Of a stretch of DNA of 64,000 nt, positions 52,122 through 61,362 are shown one piece after another (the stretch's first letter is position 1; every line of letters begins with the position of its first letter). The translations under genes and the position numbers were made by a program. The notes beneath the pieces were generated by a model. It was given only the letters and a program-made list of their open reading frames with translations, was not told the origin of the DNA and did not search any database. The stretch lies in contig NZ_JAUALB010000001.1 in assembly GCF_030345795.1 (NCBI RefSeq), forward strand, positions 1,483,001 to 1,547,000, read 5' to 3'. This stretch comes from Micromonospora sp. WMMA1363 (GTDB lineage Bacteria > Actinomycetota > Actinomycetes > Mycobacteriales > Micromonosporaceae).

Positions 52122-52799
52122 GTGACCGCGACGAAGAAAGCCAGCAACGCCAGCCTGCCGTCGGAACGCCGGGCTCACCTCGTGCACCTCGCCGGCGAAC
52201 TGTTCGCCGAGAAGGGCTTCCGGGCCACCACCGTGCGGGAGATCGCCGACGCGGCCGGCATCCTCTCCGGCAGCCTCTACCACCACTTCGATTCCAAGGA
52301 GTCGATCGGCGACGAGATCCTGTCCGGTTTCCTCGACGAGGTGCTCACGGGATACCGCGAGGCGGTCGCCGGCACCGACGACCCGCGCGCCGCGATCGAG
52401 CAGTTCGTGCGTTCCAGCACGGCGACGCTGGCCCGGCACCGCGCCGCCCTGACCATGCTGCAGAACGACTGGAGCTACTTTCGCGCCCAACCTCGCTTCG
52501 ACTACCTGCGCACCGCCACCCGTGAGATCGAGCGCCTCTGGGTCGACCAGTTGGAATGGGGGAGGCAGAGCGGGCTCTTCCGCTCCGACCTGGACGCCCG
52601 GCTGACCTACCGGCTGCTGCGGGACGTGCTGTGGATACCGACGCGCTGGGGGCAGAGCGGTGGCAACGGCTGGGACACCGACCAGATCGCCGACGCGATC
52701 CTCCGCCTGATCTTCGACGGCATCGTGGCCCCGCCCACCGGGTCGTCCGGCACGCCGCGGCTCGATCGCCGGCGTCGGCCGAAGTCGGCGGGAAGCTGA
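52122..52799 (+). CDS. kstR2: TetR family regulator, KstR2-like
   Basis: The 225-residue repressor has an HTH with the text RATTVREIADAAGILSGSLYHHFDSKESIGDEILSGFL, close to what I recall of mycobacterial KstR2, which senses HIP-CoA and represses steroid C/D-ring genes. CATAAT (52110-52115) lies 6 bases before GTG 52122, so the mRNA may be leaderless. Two KstR2-like palindromes (52806, 56614) and three KstR-like sites lie at promoters of this cluster. Its C-terminus carries a basic tail of about 25 residues not typical of the family. Confidence 0.8.
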   Translation: MTATKKASNASLPSERRAHLVHLAGELFAEKGFRATTVREIADAAGILSGSLYHHFDSKESIGDEILSGFLDEVLTGYREAVAGTDDPRAAIEQFVRSSTATLARHRAALTMLQNDWSYFRAQPRFDYLRTATREIERLWVDQLEWGRQSGLFRSDLDARLTYRLLRDVLWIPTRWGQSGGNGWDTDQIADAILRLIFDGIVAPPTGSSGTPRLDRRRRPKSAGS

Positions 52800-52805
52800 T
52801 AGGCT

Positions 52806-52823
52806 ACCAAGCAAGCGTTTGGT
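52806..52823. promoter_or_regulatory. KstR2-like operator before the SDR gene
   Basis: accaagcaagcgtttggt is a palindrome-like 18-mer whose core AGCAAGCGTTTGGT matches the KstR2 pattern AnCAAGnnCTTGnT with one change. A near-identical copy lies at 56614. Confidence 0.7.
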
Positions 52824-52876
52824 AGACCGGAGGGCCCGGCGGATCCACCTGACCGTCCGAGGACGAGGGAGCGCCA

Positions 52877-53803
52877 ATGACAGATCAGCGGTTCGGGTTG
52901 GCTGGCGCGGTCGCGATCGTGACCGGGGCGGGTAACGGTCTGGGGCGCGCGGAGGCCGTCGCACTGGCGGCGGGCGGCGCCCGGCTCGTCCTCAACGACC
53001 TACCCGGTGACGCCGTCGCGGCGGTGGCCGCCGAGATCGCTGCGGCGGGCGGCGAGGCCACGGTGTGCACGGGCGACATCGGCGAGTGGTCGACCGGTGA
53101 GTCGCTGCTGACCACGGCCCTCGACACGTACGGCAGGCTGGACATCCTGGTCAACAACGCCGGCGTACTCCGCGACCGAATGGTCTTCACGATGTCGGCG
53201 CATGAGTGGGACCTCGTCCTACGGGTACACCTGCGGGGCCACTTCGTGACCACCCGCTTCGCCACCGCCCACTGGCGCGAGCGCAGCAAGGCGCTCGGCT
53301 CCCCGGTGTACGCCCGGATCATCAACACCTCCTCCGAGGCGTTCCTGCTCGGCTCGCCGGGCCAGCCGAACTACGCCGCCGCGAAAGCCGGCGTCGTGGC
53401 GCTCACCGTCGCGACCGCGCGCAGCTGCGCCCGGTACGGCGTACGGGCCAACGCCATCTGTCCACGGGCGCGCACCGCGATGACCGCCGACCTCATGGGG
53501 CCCACGCCGGACGGGGTGGCCGACCCACTGTCCCCGGAGCACGTGGCACCGCTGGTGAGCTACCTCGCCAGCCCGGCCGGAGCCCGGATCAACGGCGAGG
53601 TCTTCGTGATCCACGGCGGCGTGGCCGCGGTACTGGCGCCGCCCACGGTACGCGCGAGCTTCCAGACCGACGGCGGGTCCTGGTCACCGCACGCCCTGCA
53701 CGACGCCCTCGGACCACTGTTCCGCCAGGACCCGCCCGGGGCTGGGTTCGCCTGCGAGGCCACCCTGCCGCTGGCCACGACCACGTTCGGCGAGGGCACG
53801 TGA
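52877..53803 (+). CDS. SDR oxidoreductase of the steroid cluster (Rv3548c-like)
   Basis: The 308-residue protein has VTGAGNGLGRAEA (residues 15-27), VLNDLPGD, NNAGVLRDRM (near 95), INTSSEA and NYAAAKAG (YxxxK near 170), and a C-terminal extension of about 60 residues as in 17-beta-HSD type 4-like and Rv3548c-like proteins. It likely oxidises a hydroxyacyl-CoA intermediate. GAGGGAG precedes ATG 52877, and a KstR2-like operator lies 53 bases upstream. Its stop overlaps the next GTG (GTGA). Confidence 0.85.
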   Translation: MTDQRFGLAGAVAIVTGAGNGLGRAEAVALAAGGARLVLNDLPGDAVAAVAAEIAAAGGEATVCTGDIGEWSTGESLLTTALDTYGRLDILVNNAGVLRDRMVFTMSAHEWDLVLRVHLRGHFVTTRFATAHWRERSKALGSPVYARIINTSSEAFLLGSPGQPNYAAAKAGVVALTVATARSCARYGVRANAICPRARTAMTADLMGPTPDGVADPLSPEHVAPLVSYLASPAGARINGEVFVIHGGVAAVLAPPTVRASFQTDGGSWSPHALHDALGPLFRQDPPGAGFACEATLPLATTTFGEGT

Positions 53804-54246
53804 ACGACCGCGCCACCATCGCGATGACCCCGGGCGAGGCGGCGGACCTGCTGTCGCGGTGCCGCAAGGTCCAGCTCGCCACGATCAGCCGCGACGGCAC
53901 CCCACACCTGGTCACCATGTTCTACGCCATGTCCGACGGCATGATCGCGTTCTGGACCTACCGCGCCTCGCAGAAGGCGCGCAACCTGGCCCGCGACCCC
54001 CGGCTGACCTGCCTGGTCGAGGAGGGCGAGGAGTACTTCGACCTGCGCGGCGTGCAGGTGCGCGGTCTGGCCCGGCAGGTCGCCGACGTGGTAGGGGTCG
54101 GTCGGATGATCAGCGCTCAGCTGCCGGACCTACCCGCCGTCGGCCAGGACGACCACCTGGTCCGGGCGGCGGGCAAGCGCGTCGCGTACGTGGTGGAGCC
54201 GCTGCGGGTCACGAGCTGGGATCACCGCAAGCTTCTCGGACCATGA
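53800..54246 (+). CDS. F420-binding split-barrel (PPOX-like) protein
   Basis: The 148-residue protein has the split beta-barrel pattern (VQLATISRDGTPHLVTMFYAMSDGMIAFWTYRASQKARNLARDPRLTCLVEEGEEYFDLRGVQVRG) of PPOX-class F420H2-dependent reductases. GTG 53800 overlaps the SDR stop, so it is co-translated and may reduce a steroid-derived intermediate. Confidence 0.83.
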   Translation: MNDRATIAMTPGEAADLLSRCRKVQLATISRDGTPHLVTMFYAMSDGMIAFWTYRASQKARNLARDPRLTCLVEEGEEYFDLRGVQVRGLARQVADVVGVGRMISAQLPDLPAVGQDDHLVRAAGKRVAYVVEPLRVTSWDHRKLLGP

Positions 54247-54261
54247 CGCCCGGCCAGGCAC

Positions 54262-55770
54262 CTACATCAGCTCCTCCGTGGTGGGCAGCAGAACGGTCTT
54301 CAGCTCGGTGAAGGCCTCCGCCGAGCTACGCCCGCCCTCGCGCCCGAGGCCGGACTTGCCGAATCCGCCAAAGGCCGCGTGTGGTTCCACCTGGTAACCG
54401 TTGACCCCAACGGTGCCCGCCCGCACGGCTCGGGCCAGGCGCACGGCTCGCTTCACATCCGTGGTCCACACCGTGGCGGCCAACCCGTACTCGGTGTCGT
54501 TCGCGAGCCGTACCGCCTCCTGCTCGTCGGCGAACGGAATCACGCCGAGCACCGGGCCGAAGATCTCCTCCCGGGCGATGGTCATGTCGTTGGCCACGTC
54601 GGCGAAGAGCGCCGGCGTCACGAAGTTCCCGGCGGCCAGGTCTCCCCCGACCCGTTCACCGCCGCACACCAGGCGCGCACCCTCCGCCTGTCCGTGCGCG
54701 ACGTACCCGAGCACGCGCTCGAGCTGCCGTCCGTTGATCAGAGGTGACGCGGTGGTTTCGGCGTCGAACGGGTCTCCGTAGCGCACCAACGCGGTCGCCC
54801 CCGCAGCGATCGACAGGAACTCGTCGTAGACCTCCCGCTGGACCAGTGCTCGACTGTGGGCGACACACGCCTGACCGGACAGTCCGACGGTGACCGTGCC
54901 CATGGTGACCGCCGCCGCGGCGTAGACGTCGGAGTCCGCGAATACGATCGACGGGCTCTTCCCACCGAGCTCCAGACTCACCCTGGTAATTCCGTCGGCG
55001 GCGGCGTGCAGGATGCGCCGGCCGACGGCACGACTGCCGGTGAAGGTGATCTTGTCGACCGATGGGTGGGTGACCAGTGCCTCGCCGGTCGGTTCACCCG
55101 GCCCGGTGACCACGTTGAGCACACCCGGCGGCGCGCCCGCCTCGTCGATGAGTTGCGCCAGCCGCAGCACCACGAAGGTGGCGTACTCCGACGGCTTGAG
55201 CACCACCGCGCATCCCGTCGCCAGCGCTGGCGCGATCTTCTGCGCGGCCAGCAGCAGCGGCGCGTTCCACGGGATGACCGCCGCCACCACGCCGATCGGC
55301 TCACGCAGCGTGAACACCAGGTGATCGCCCCCCTGATAAGGGGGTAGCGTCTCGCCGCCGAGTTTGTCGACCCAGCCGGCGTGATGGTCGAAGACATCGG
55401 CCGCACACCCGGGCGACATCACGTAGGCGTCGCTGAAGCTCAACGGGACGCTGTTGTCCAGCGCCTGGAGCGCAAGCAGCTCGTCGGAGTGCTCACGGAT
55501 GAGGTCAGCGATCCGCCGCAGGACCCGGATGCGTTCCCTCGCCCGGCAGCGCGGCCAGGGCCCCTCGTCGAAGGCGTGGCGGGCGGCCCGGACAGCGGCA
55601 TCGACGTCGGCGGCGTCCGCGACCGCGAACTCACCCACCTCCTCGCCGGTCGCCGGATGCGTGTGCCGCCACGTCCTACCGTCGCGTGAGGATCGCCAGG
55701 CCCCGCCGACGAGCAGGTGGCCGCGGCCCAGTCCCACCGCGTCCCGCCGCGGCTTGATCGAGATAACCAT
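54262..55770 (-). CDS. aldehyde dehydrogenase
   Basis: The 502-residue ALDH has PWNAPLLLAAQKIAPALATGC, KPSEYA, FTGSRAVGRRI, catalytic Glu in SLELGGKSP, catalytic Cys in GLSGQACVAHSR, and EEIFGPVLGVIPF. It should oxidise an aldehyde using NAD(P). GGAGGTGGG lies before ATG 55770, and a KstR-like operator sits 24 bases upstream. It is convergent with the F420 gene. Confidence 0.92.
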   Translation of the reverse strand: MVISIKPRRDAVGLGRGHLLVGGAWRSSRDGRTWRHTHPATGEEVGEFAVADAADVDAAVRAARHAFDEGPWPRCRARERIRVLRRIADLIREHSDELLALQALDNSVPLSFSDAYVMSPGCAADVFDHHAGWVDKLGGETLPPYQGGDHLVFTLREPIGVVAAVIPWNAPLLLAAQKIAPALATGCAVVLKPSEYATFVVLRLAQLIDEAGAPPGVLNVVTGPGEPTGEALVTHPSVDKITFTGSRAVGRRILHAAADGITRVSLELGGKSPSIVFADSDVYAAAAVTMGTVTVGLSGQACVAHSRALVQREVYDEFLSIAAGATALVRYGDPFDAETTASPLINGRQLERVLGYVAHGQAEGARLVCGGERVGGDLAAGNFVTPALFADVANDMTIAREEIFGPVLGVIPFADEQEAVRLANDTEYGLAATVWTTDVKRAVRLARAVRAGTVGVNGYQVEPHAAFGGFGKSGLGREGGRSSAEAFTELKTVLLPTTEELM

Positions 55771-55793
55771 GCCCACCTCCGCGGTCGACCATG

Positions 55794-55807
55794 TATAACG
55801 TGTTCTA
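55794..55807. promoter_or_regulatory. KstR-like operator before the ALDH gene
   Basis: TATAACGTGTTCTA matches TnnAACnnGTTnnA fully. It overlaps the last codon region of the upstream SDR and controls the ALDH gene. Confidence 0.75.
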
Positions 55808-56602
55808 TTTATCGGCAGGGTACGCCGAACCCGTGACGGCTGCCAGGTACCCGGGCCACTCTCCCCCGCCGTGCAGAGCCAGTGCCGCTCCGCTGACGTA
55901 CGAGGACAGCGGCGACGCCAGGAACAGGCAGGCGTCGGCCACGTCCCGCGGCAGGGCCAGCCGACCCATCGGGATCGTCCGGGCCACCGCCGCGGCACCT
56001 CGCGAGCCGCCGTAGTGCGGGTTGGACACCTCGGTCTGCGCCGGGCCGACCACGACGGTGTTCACCCGCACCTTCGGCGCCCACTCCATCGCCAAGCTGG
56101 CGACCAGGTGGTGCAGGCCGGCCTTGGCGGCGCCGTACGCCGCGGCCCCGGGCGACGGGCGCACCCCGCTGACGCTGCCGACCATGAGGATCACACCCCC
56201 GTGCCGTTGCCCCTGCATCACCGCGTTGGCGGCCTGTGCCACGTGCAGCGGCGCCACCAGGTTGAGTTCGATGACCTTGGCGTGCAGTCGGGGCGACGCG
56301 TCGGCGGCGCGGACGGAGGGCGCGCCGCCGGCGTTGTTCACCACCACGTCGAGCCGCCCAGCCACCTCGACCGCGAGCGCGACGAGTCGGCCGGCCTGCT
56401 CCGGATCACGGACGTCGAGCGCCGCGAACCGGGCCGCCCGCCCGTCCACCCGGGGCAGTTCGGCCGGTTCACGCCGGCCGCACACCAGGACCTGTGCGCC
56501 GGCGGCCAGGAATCCGCGGGCGATGCCCGCACCGATCCCGCGGGTGCCGCCGGTAACCACCACGCTTCGTCCGCCGAAGTCCAATGCGTCCACGGATTCC
56601 AT
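55805..56602 (-). CDS. SDR oxidoreductase of the steroid cluster (Rv3549c/IpdF-like)
   Basis: The 265-residue SDR has VTGGTRGIGAGI (about 17-28), VCGRRE, NNAGGAPSVRA, VGSVSG and AYGAAKAGL (YxxxK near 160). It is divergent from the EchA20-IpdA-IpdB-IpdC operon, the same arrangement I recall for Rv3549c and echA20 in mycobacteria. IpdF, which oxidises the 5-hydroxyl of HIP-CoA, is an alternative identity. A KstR2-like site (56614-56631) lies just before ATG 56602. Confidence 0.83.
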   Translation of the reverse strand: MESVDALDFGGRSVVVTGGTRGIGAGIARGFLAAGAQVLVCGRREPAELPRVDGRAARFAALDVRDPEQAGRLVALAVEVAGRLDVVVNNAGGAPSVRAADASPRLHAKVIELNLVAPLHVAQAANAVMQGQRHGGVILMVGSVSGVRPSPGAAAYGAAKAGLHHLVASLAMEWAPKVRVNTVVVGPAQTEVSNPHYGGSRGAAAVARTIPMGRLALPRDVADACLFLASPLSSYVSGAALALHGGGEWPGYLAAVTGSAYPADK

Positions 56603-56613
56603 GGTAGCTTCTC

Positions 56614-56631
56614 ACCAAGCAAGCGTTAGGT
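56614..56631. promoter_or_regulatory. KstR2-like operator in the divergent promoter
   Basis: accaagcaagcgttaggt differs by one base from the site at 52806. It lies between the SDR gene and the echA20-like operon and could control both. Confidence 0.7.
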
Positions 56632-56644
56632 TTGAGGCTGGTAC

Positions 56645-56737
56645 GGGTTCCGAGAACGTCGGTGGATCCCGAGAACATCTGCGAGTCCTAGAGCATCCAC
56701 GGGTTCAGAGGCACCCGCGGGGATTAGGAGCGTCTGC
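56645..56737 (+). repeat. five degenerate 18-19-bp repeats in the echA20 leader
   Basis: Units begin at 56645, 56664, 56683, 56701 and 56719 and share a pattern like gggtyccgagaacrtcygc. The last unit contains the ribosome site (TAGGAG) of the echA20-like gene. Confidence 0.6.
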
Positions 56738-56738
56738 G

Positions 56739-57485
56739 ATGGGCATCGACATTCGCGGCGACGGCCGGATCGCCGAGGTGGTCATCGACGTTCCCCCGGT
56801 CAACGCGCTCCCCGCCGACGACTGGTTCGCGCTGGCCGACGCCGTCCGGACCGCCGCCGCCGACCCGACCGTCGCGGCGGTGATGCTCACCGCCGCGGGG
56901 CGGGGGTTCTGTGCCGGCGTGGACCTCAAGGAACTGCACCACAGCACCGACAACGCGGCACTGATCGGCGTCAACCGAGGCTGCTTCGCCGCCTTCGCGG
57001 CCGTCTACGACTGCCCGGTTCCCGTGGTGGCGGCGGTGCACGGCTACTGCCTCGGCGGCGGTGTCGGCCTCGCCGGCACCGCCGACATCGTCGTGGCCGC
57101 CGACGACGCGACCTTCGGGCTACCCGAGGTGGACCGGGGCGCGTTGGGCGCCGCGACGCACCTGTCCCGCCTGGTGCCGCACCAACTTATGCGGGCAATG
57201 GTCTACACCTGCCGGACCATCACCGCCCAGGAGCTGCACCGATTCGGGTCGGTGCTGGAGGTGGTGCCACGGGAGCGACTGGCCGCGACGTCCCGGCGGG
57301 TGGCCGAGGAGATCGCGGCCAAAGATCCGCTGATCATTCGGCGGGCGAAGGAGTCACTCAACGGGATCGACCCCGTCGACATCCAGCGGTCCTACCGCTA
57401 CGAGCAGGGCTTCACCTACGAGCTGAATCTCGCGGGTGTGTCCGACCGCGCCCGGCAGTCCTTCCTGGACCGAGATGGTCGGTGA
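56739..57485 (+). CDS. echA20: enoyl-CoA hydratase/hydrolase, EchA20-like
   Basis: The 248-residue crotonase-fold protein has the oxyanion segments GRGFCAGVDLKEL (near 60) and HGYCLGGGVGLAGTADIVVA (near 105), and GLPEVDRG. In steroid C/D-ring degradation EchA20 hydrolyses a ring of HIEC-CoA. It starts a four-gene operon with ipdA, ipdB and ipdC in the same order as in mycobacteria. AGGAG is 8 bases before ATG 56739. Confidence 0.85.
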   Translation: MGIDIRGDGRIAEVVIDVPPVNALPADDWFALADAVRTAAADPTVAAVMLTAAGRGFCAGVDLKELHHSTDNAALIGVNRGCFAAFAAVYDCPVPVVAAVHGYCLGGGVGLAGTADIVVAADDATFGLPEVDRGALGAATHLSRLVPHQLMRAMVYTCRTITAQELHRFGSVLEVVPRERLAATSRRVAEEIAAKDPLIIRRAKESLNGIDPVDIQRSYRYEQGFTYELNLAGVSDRARQSFLDRDGR

Positions 57486-57521
57486 CGCGAGACCCAGCAG
57501 AGGGAAGGTGACCTGACCGGC

Positions 57522-58364
57522 ATGGCCGACAAGGTGATGAGCATCGCGGAGGTGATCGGCGAGTTACGCTCCGGCATGACCGTCGGCATCGGGGGATGGG
57601 GGTCACGGCGCAAACCGATGGCGCTGGTCCGCGCCATCGCCCGGTCGAGCATCACGGATCTCACCATCGTGTCCTACGGCGGGCCCGACGTCGGGCTGCT
57701 GGTCGCGGCGGGGTGCGTACGGCGGGTGGTGTCCGGGTTCGTCTCCCTCGACAGCATCGCCCTCGAACCCCACTTTCGACGGGCGCGGCAGTTGGGGGCC
57801 GTCCAGCTCACCGAGCTGGACGAGGGGATGGTGCACTGGGGGCTGCTGGCGGCCGCGCACCGGCTTCCCTACCTGCCGATCCGCGCCGGGCTGGGCTCGG
57901 ACGTCCTACGGGTCAACGCCGGACTGCGCACGGTGCGCTCGCCCTACTCCGACGGCGAGGAGCTGGTGGCCATGCCCGCCCTCGCACTGGACGCCGCGCT
58001 GGTGCACCTCAACCGGGCCGACCGGCACGGCAACGGGCAGTACCTGGGCCCGGACCCATACTTCGACGACCTGTTCTGCCTCGCCGCCACCCGCAGCTTC
58101 CTCTCCTGCGAGCGGTTGGTCGACACGGCCGCGCTGCGCTCCGCCGGCCCCGCGCAGAGCCTCCTGCTCAGTCGGATGATGGTGGATGGTGTCGTCGAGA
58201 CCCCGCACGGAGCGCACTTCACCAGCTGCGTGCCGGACTACGACCGCGACGAGGCGTTCCAGCGCGAGTACGCGGGCTCCGCGGCGAGTCCGCAGGCCTG
58301 GGACCGGTTCCGGGACCGATACCTCGACGGAGACGAGGCGCACTACCAGCAGGCCGTGTCGTGA
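57522..58364 (+). CDS. ipdA: IpdA, alpha subunit of the COCHEA-CoA ring hydrolase
   Basis: The 280-residue CoA-transferase-fold protein has GMTVGIGGWGSRRKPMALVRAI, VSYGGPDVGLLVAAG, and HLNRADRHGNGQYLGPDPYFDDLF. IpdAB has the CoA-transferase fold but works as a hydrolase opening the last steroid ring. The stop overlaps the ipdB GTG (58361-58364). Confidence 0.9.
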   Translation: MADKVMSIAEVIGELRSGMTVGIGGWGSRRKPMALVRAIARSSITDLTIVSYGGPDVGLLVAAGCVRRVVSGFVSLDSIALEPHFRRARQLGAVQLTELDEGMVHWGLLAAAHRLPYLPIRAGLGSDVLRVNAGLRTVRSPYSDGEELVAMPALALDAALVHLNRADRHGNGQYLGPDPYFDDLFCLAATRSFLSCERLVDTAALRSAGPAQSLLLSRMMVDGVVETPHGAHFTSCVPDYDRDEAFQREYAGSAASPQAWDRFRDRYLDGDEAHYQQAVS

Positions 58365-59092
58365 CCGGGGCCAGCCGGGCCGAGGTCTGCGTGGTCGCCT
58401 GCGCCGAGGCGTGGCGTGGCGACGGCGAGATCCTCGCCAGCGGCATGGGGGTGATCCCCCGCCTGGGCGCCCGGTTGGCCCGCCACACGTTCGCTCCGGA
58501 CCTGGTGCTCACCGACGGTGAGGCCACGCTGGTCGGCGACGACGGGGCGGAGGGGTGGCTTCCCTACCGCGCGGTGTTCGGCATCGTCGCCGCCGGTCGT
58601 CGCCACGTCATGATGGGCGCCAGCCAGCTCGACCGGTACGGCAACCAGAACATCTCCTGCATCGGCGCCTGGGCAAGGCCCACCGCCCAACTGCTCGGTG
58701 TGCGGGGCGCCCCGGGAAACACCATCAACCATCCGACCAGCTACTGGGTGCCCCGCCACGGCCGGCGGGTCTTCGTGGACCAGGTCGACATGGTCTGCGG
58801 GATCGGGTACGACCGGGCCACCGCCATCGGCCCGCCGGGCAACCGGTTCCACGAGATCCGCCTGGTGGTGACCGACAAGGCGGTGCTCGACTTCCGGTCG
58901 CCGGACCGCGGGATGCGGTTGCGCTCGGTCCACCCCGGCGTCGGCGTCGACGAGGTCGTGGCCGCGACCGGCTTCCCGTTGCACATACCGGATGATCCGC
59001 CGGAGACCAGAACCCCCACCGACGCGGAGCTACGGCTCATCCGCGACCGGCTGGACCCGGCCGGGCTGCGGGATCGCGAGCTGGGGCGGTAG
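58361..59092 (+). CDS. ipdB: IpdB, beta subunit of the COCHEA-CoA ring hydrolase
   Basis: The 243-residue partner has CAEAWRGDGEILASGMGVIPRLGARLAR, MMGASQLDRYGNQNISCIG, and LRSVHPGVGVDEVVAATGF. GTG 58361 overlaps the ipdA stop. Together with ipdA it forms the heteromeric hydrolase. Confidence 0.9.
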   Translation: MTGASRAEVCVVACAEAWRGDGEILASGMGVIPRLGARLARHTFAPDLVLTDGEATLVGDDGAEGWLPYRAVFGIVAAGRRHVMMGASQLDRYGNQNISCIGAWARPTAQLLGVRGAPGNTINHPTSYWVPRHGRRVFVDQVDMVCGIGYDRATAIGPPGNRFHEIRLVVTDKAVLDFRSPDRGMRLRSVHPGVGVDEVVAATGFPLHIPDDPPETRTPTDAELRLIRDRLDPAGLRDRELGR

Positions 59093-59163
59093 GTCCGCGG
59101 CGCCACCCACCCGGGAACCCGGTCCCGCCCACCGGTCCGGCGACCACCACCGAGGAGGCACCC

Positions 59164-60225
59164 ATGTCCCCGGTACTGCGCACCCGGCTGACCGAGCTGG
59201 TCGGCGTCCGGCACCCCATCGTGCAGACCGGCATGGGGTACGTCTCCGGTGCCCGGCTGACCGCGGCGACGGCCAACGCCGGCGGTCTCGGCGTCATCGC
59301 CTCGGCCACCATGAGCCTCGACGAGTTGCGCTCCGCGATCCGCGAGGTACGTCGTCGCACGTCCGCGCCGTTCGGGGTGAACCTGCGCGCCGACGCGACG
59401 GACGCGCGCGAACGGGTCGAGCTGGCCATCGCGGAGTCGGTACGGGTCGTCTCGTTCGCGCTCGCGCCGCGGCGCGACCTCATCGCCAGGCTCCGGGACG
59501 CCGGCGTGGTCACCATCCCGTCCGTCGGCGCTCTCCCGCACGCGGAGAAGGTGGCCGCCTGGGGCGCGGACGCCGTCATCGTCCAGGGCGGCGAGGGCGG
59601 CGGGCACACCGGAGCGGTCCCCACCAGCCTGCTGCTCCCCCAGGTGGTCGACGCCGTCGACATCCCGGTGGTCGCGGCCGGCGGCTTCTTCGACGGCCGA
59701 GGACTGGTCGCCGCGCTCGCCTACGGCGCGGCGGGTATCGCCATGGGCACCCGGTTCCTGCTGACCAGCGACAGCACGGTCGGGGCGTCGGTGAAGCAGG
59801 CCTATCTCGACAGCGGCCCGACCGACACCGTGGTCACCACGCGGATCGACGGGCTGCCCCACCGGGTGCTGCGGACCCGATTCGTCGAGCGACTGGAGCG
59901 ATCGGGACGGATCACCGCGGTGGCCGGAGCCCTCGGGCGGGCCGTCGCACTGCGCCGGATCACCGGAACGACCTGGCCGGCCCTGGTCCGCGACGGCTTC
60001 GCCGCCCGCCGTGGCCGGGAGCTGTCCTGGGCCCAGACGCTGCTGGCCGCCAACACTCCGGTCCTGCTCCGGGCGGCGATGGTCGACGACCGAGCCGACC
60101 TCGGCGTGATGTCCGCCGGGCAGGTGGTGGGGCTGATCGACGACCTGCCCTCGTGCGCGGAGCTCATCGACCGGATCGTGGCCGAGGCCGACGAGTGCCT
60201 GGCGCGGCTCACAACCGCTCGATGA
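59164..60225 (+). CDS. ipdC: IpdC-like flavin oxidoreductase (nitronate monooxygenase fold)
   Basis: The 353-residue FMN TIM barrel has HPIVQTGMGYVSGARLTAATANAGGLGVIAS, VIVQGGEGGGHTG, and GAAGIAMGTRFLLTSDS. In the HIP pathway IpdC introduces a ring double bond in 5-OH-HIC-CoA. GAGGAGG precedes ATG 59164. It follows ipdB after 71 bases and its 3' end overlaps the thiolase gene tail to tail by 17 bases. Confidence 0.88.
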   Translation: MSPVLRTRLTELVGVRHPIVQTGMGYVSGARLTAATANAGGLGVIASATMSLDELRSAIREVRRRTSAPFGVNLRADATDARERVELAIAESVRVVSFALAPRRDLIARLRDAGVVTIPSVGALPHAEKVAAWGADAVIVQGGEGGGHTGAVPTSLLLPQVVDAVDIPVVAAGGFFDGRGLVAALAYGAAGIAMGTRFLLTSDSTVGASVKQAYLDSGPTDTVVTTRIDGLPHRVLRTRFVERLERSGRITAVAGALGRAVALRRITGTTWPALVRDGFAARRGRELSWAQTLLAANTPVLLRAAMVDDRADLGVMSAGQVVGLIDDLPSCAELIDRIVAEADECLARLTTAR

Positions 60226-61345
60226 CGGTCACGTTGGCCTGGCCGCCGCCCTCGCACATCGTCTGCAACCCGTACCGGCCGCCGGTGCGTTCCAGCTCGT
60301 GCAGCAACGTGGTCAGCAACCGCGCGCCGGTCGCGCCGAGCGGGTGCCCCAAAGCGATCGCCCCACCATTGACGTTGACCCGGTCCAGCTCGGCGCCGGT
60401 CTCCCGTTGCCAGGCGAGCACGACGCTGGCGAACGCCTCGTTGATCTCGATCAGGTCGATCTGGTCGAGGCTCATCCCGGCCCGCCGCAACGCGACCTCG
60501 GTCGCCCGGATCGGCGCGGTCAGCATCAGCACCGGGTCGTCACCGCGCGCGCTCAGGTGGTGGACGCGGGCACGTGGGCGCAGCCCGTGCACCCGCAGCC
60601 CCCGCTCGGAGGCGACCAGCACGGCGCCGGCCGCGTCGGCGAGCTGGCTGGCGAGGGCCGCGGTGGTCGTACCGCCGGGGCGCAGCGGAGCCAGCGCGGC
60701 CATCGCCGCCGGGGAGGTGTCCGTTCGTGGGCACTCGTCGGCCGTGCACCCGCCGTAGGGCACGATCTCGGCGGCGAACCGTCCCGTCTCCCGGGCCCGG
60801 ACCGCCCGCTGGTGGCTGAGCAGCGCGTACCGTTCCAGCTCCGGGCGGGTGATCGCCCACCTGGCGGCGATCAGGTCGGCGCTGCGGAACTGGGAGACCT
60901 CTTCGTCTCCGTAGCGCGCCGCCCATCCGGCGGAGCCGGCGTACGGGCCGTGCGGGGCCATCGCGCTGGCGATCGGCACCTGACTCATGCTCTGGACACC
61001 ACCGGCGACCACAAGATCGGCGGTGCCGCTGAGGACTGCCTGGGCGGCGAAGTGCACCGCCTGCTGGGACGAACCGCACTGCCGGTCGACCGTGACGCCC
61101 GGCACCTCCTCCGGCAGGCCGGCCGCCAGCCAACACGTGCGGGCGACGTCACCGGACTGTGGACCGACGGTGTCCACGCAACCGAACACCACGTCGTCGA
61201 CCGCCGCCGGATCCACACCCGCCCGGTCGAGCAGGGCCGCGACGACATGACCGCCGAGGTCGGCCGGGTGCACCCCGGCCAGCCCACCGCCGCGCCGCCC
61301 CACCGGGCTGCGTACCGCCTCGACAAGGTATGCCTCGCTCATCAT
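60209..61345 (-). CDS. fadA6: acetyl-CoA acyltransferase (thiolase), FadA6-like
   Basis: The 378-residue thiolase has the nucleophile Cys in VDRQCGSSQQAVHFAAQ (near 88), NEAFA, the His in NGGAIALGHPLGATGAR, and the second Cys in TMCEGGGQANV. It should release acetyl-CoA in the last steps of C/D-ring breakdown. GGAGG lies 5 bases before ATG 61345 (ATG 61342 is possible). A perfect KstR-like palindrome lies in the divergent promoter it shares with the acyl-CoA dehydrogenase genes. Confidence 0.88.
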   Translation of the reverse strand: MMSEAYLVEAVRSPVGRRGGGLAGVHPADLGGHVVAALLDRAGVDPAAVDDVVFGCVDTVGPQSGDVARTCWLAAGLPEEVPGVTVDRQCGSSQQAVHFAAQAVLSGTADLVVAGGVQSMSQVPIASAMAPHGPYAGSAGWAARYGDEEVSQFRSADLIAARWAITRPELERYALLSHQRAVRARETGRFAAEIVPYGGCTADECPRTDTSPAAMAALAPLRPGGTTTAALASQLADAAGAVLVASERGLRVHGLRPRARVHHLSARGDDPVLMLTAPIRATEVALRRAGMSLDQIDLIEINEAFASVVLAWQRETGAELDRVNVNGGAIALGHPLGATGARLLTTLLHELERTGGRYGLQTMCEGGGQANVTVIERL

Positions 61346-61362
61346 CGATCCCTCCGGTAGGC

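Noticed and set aside
50340-52799. An 819-codon open frame on the plus strand
   Set aside because: It runs antisense to the LLM and ADH genes and only its last 226 codons, the KstR2-like gene from GTG 52122, look like protein.
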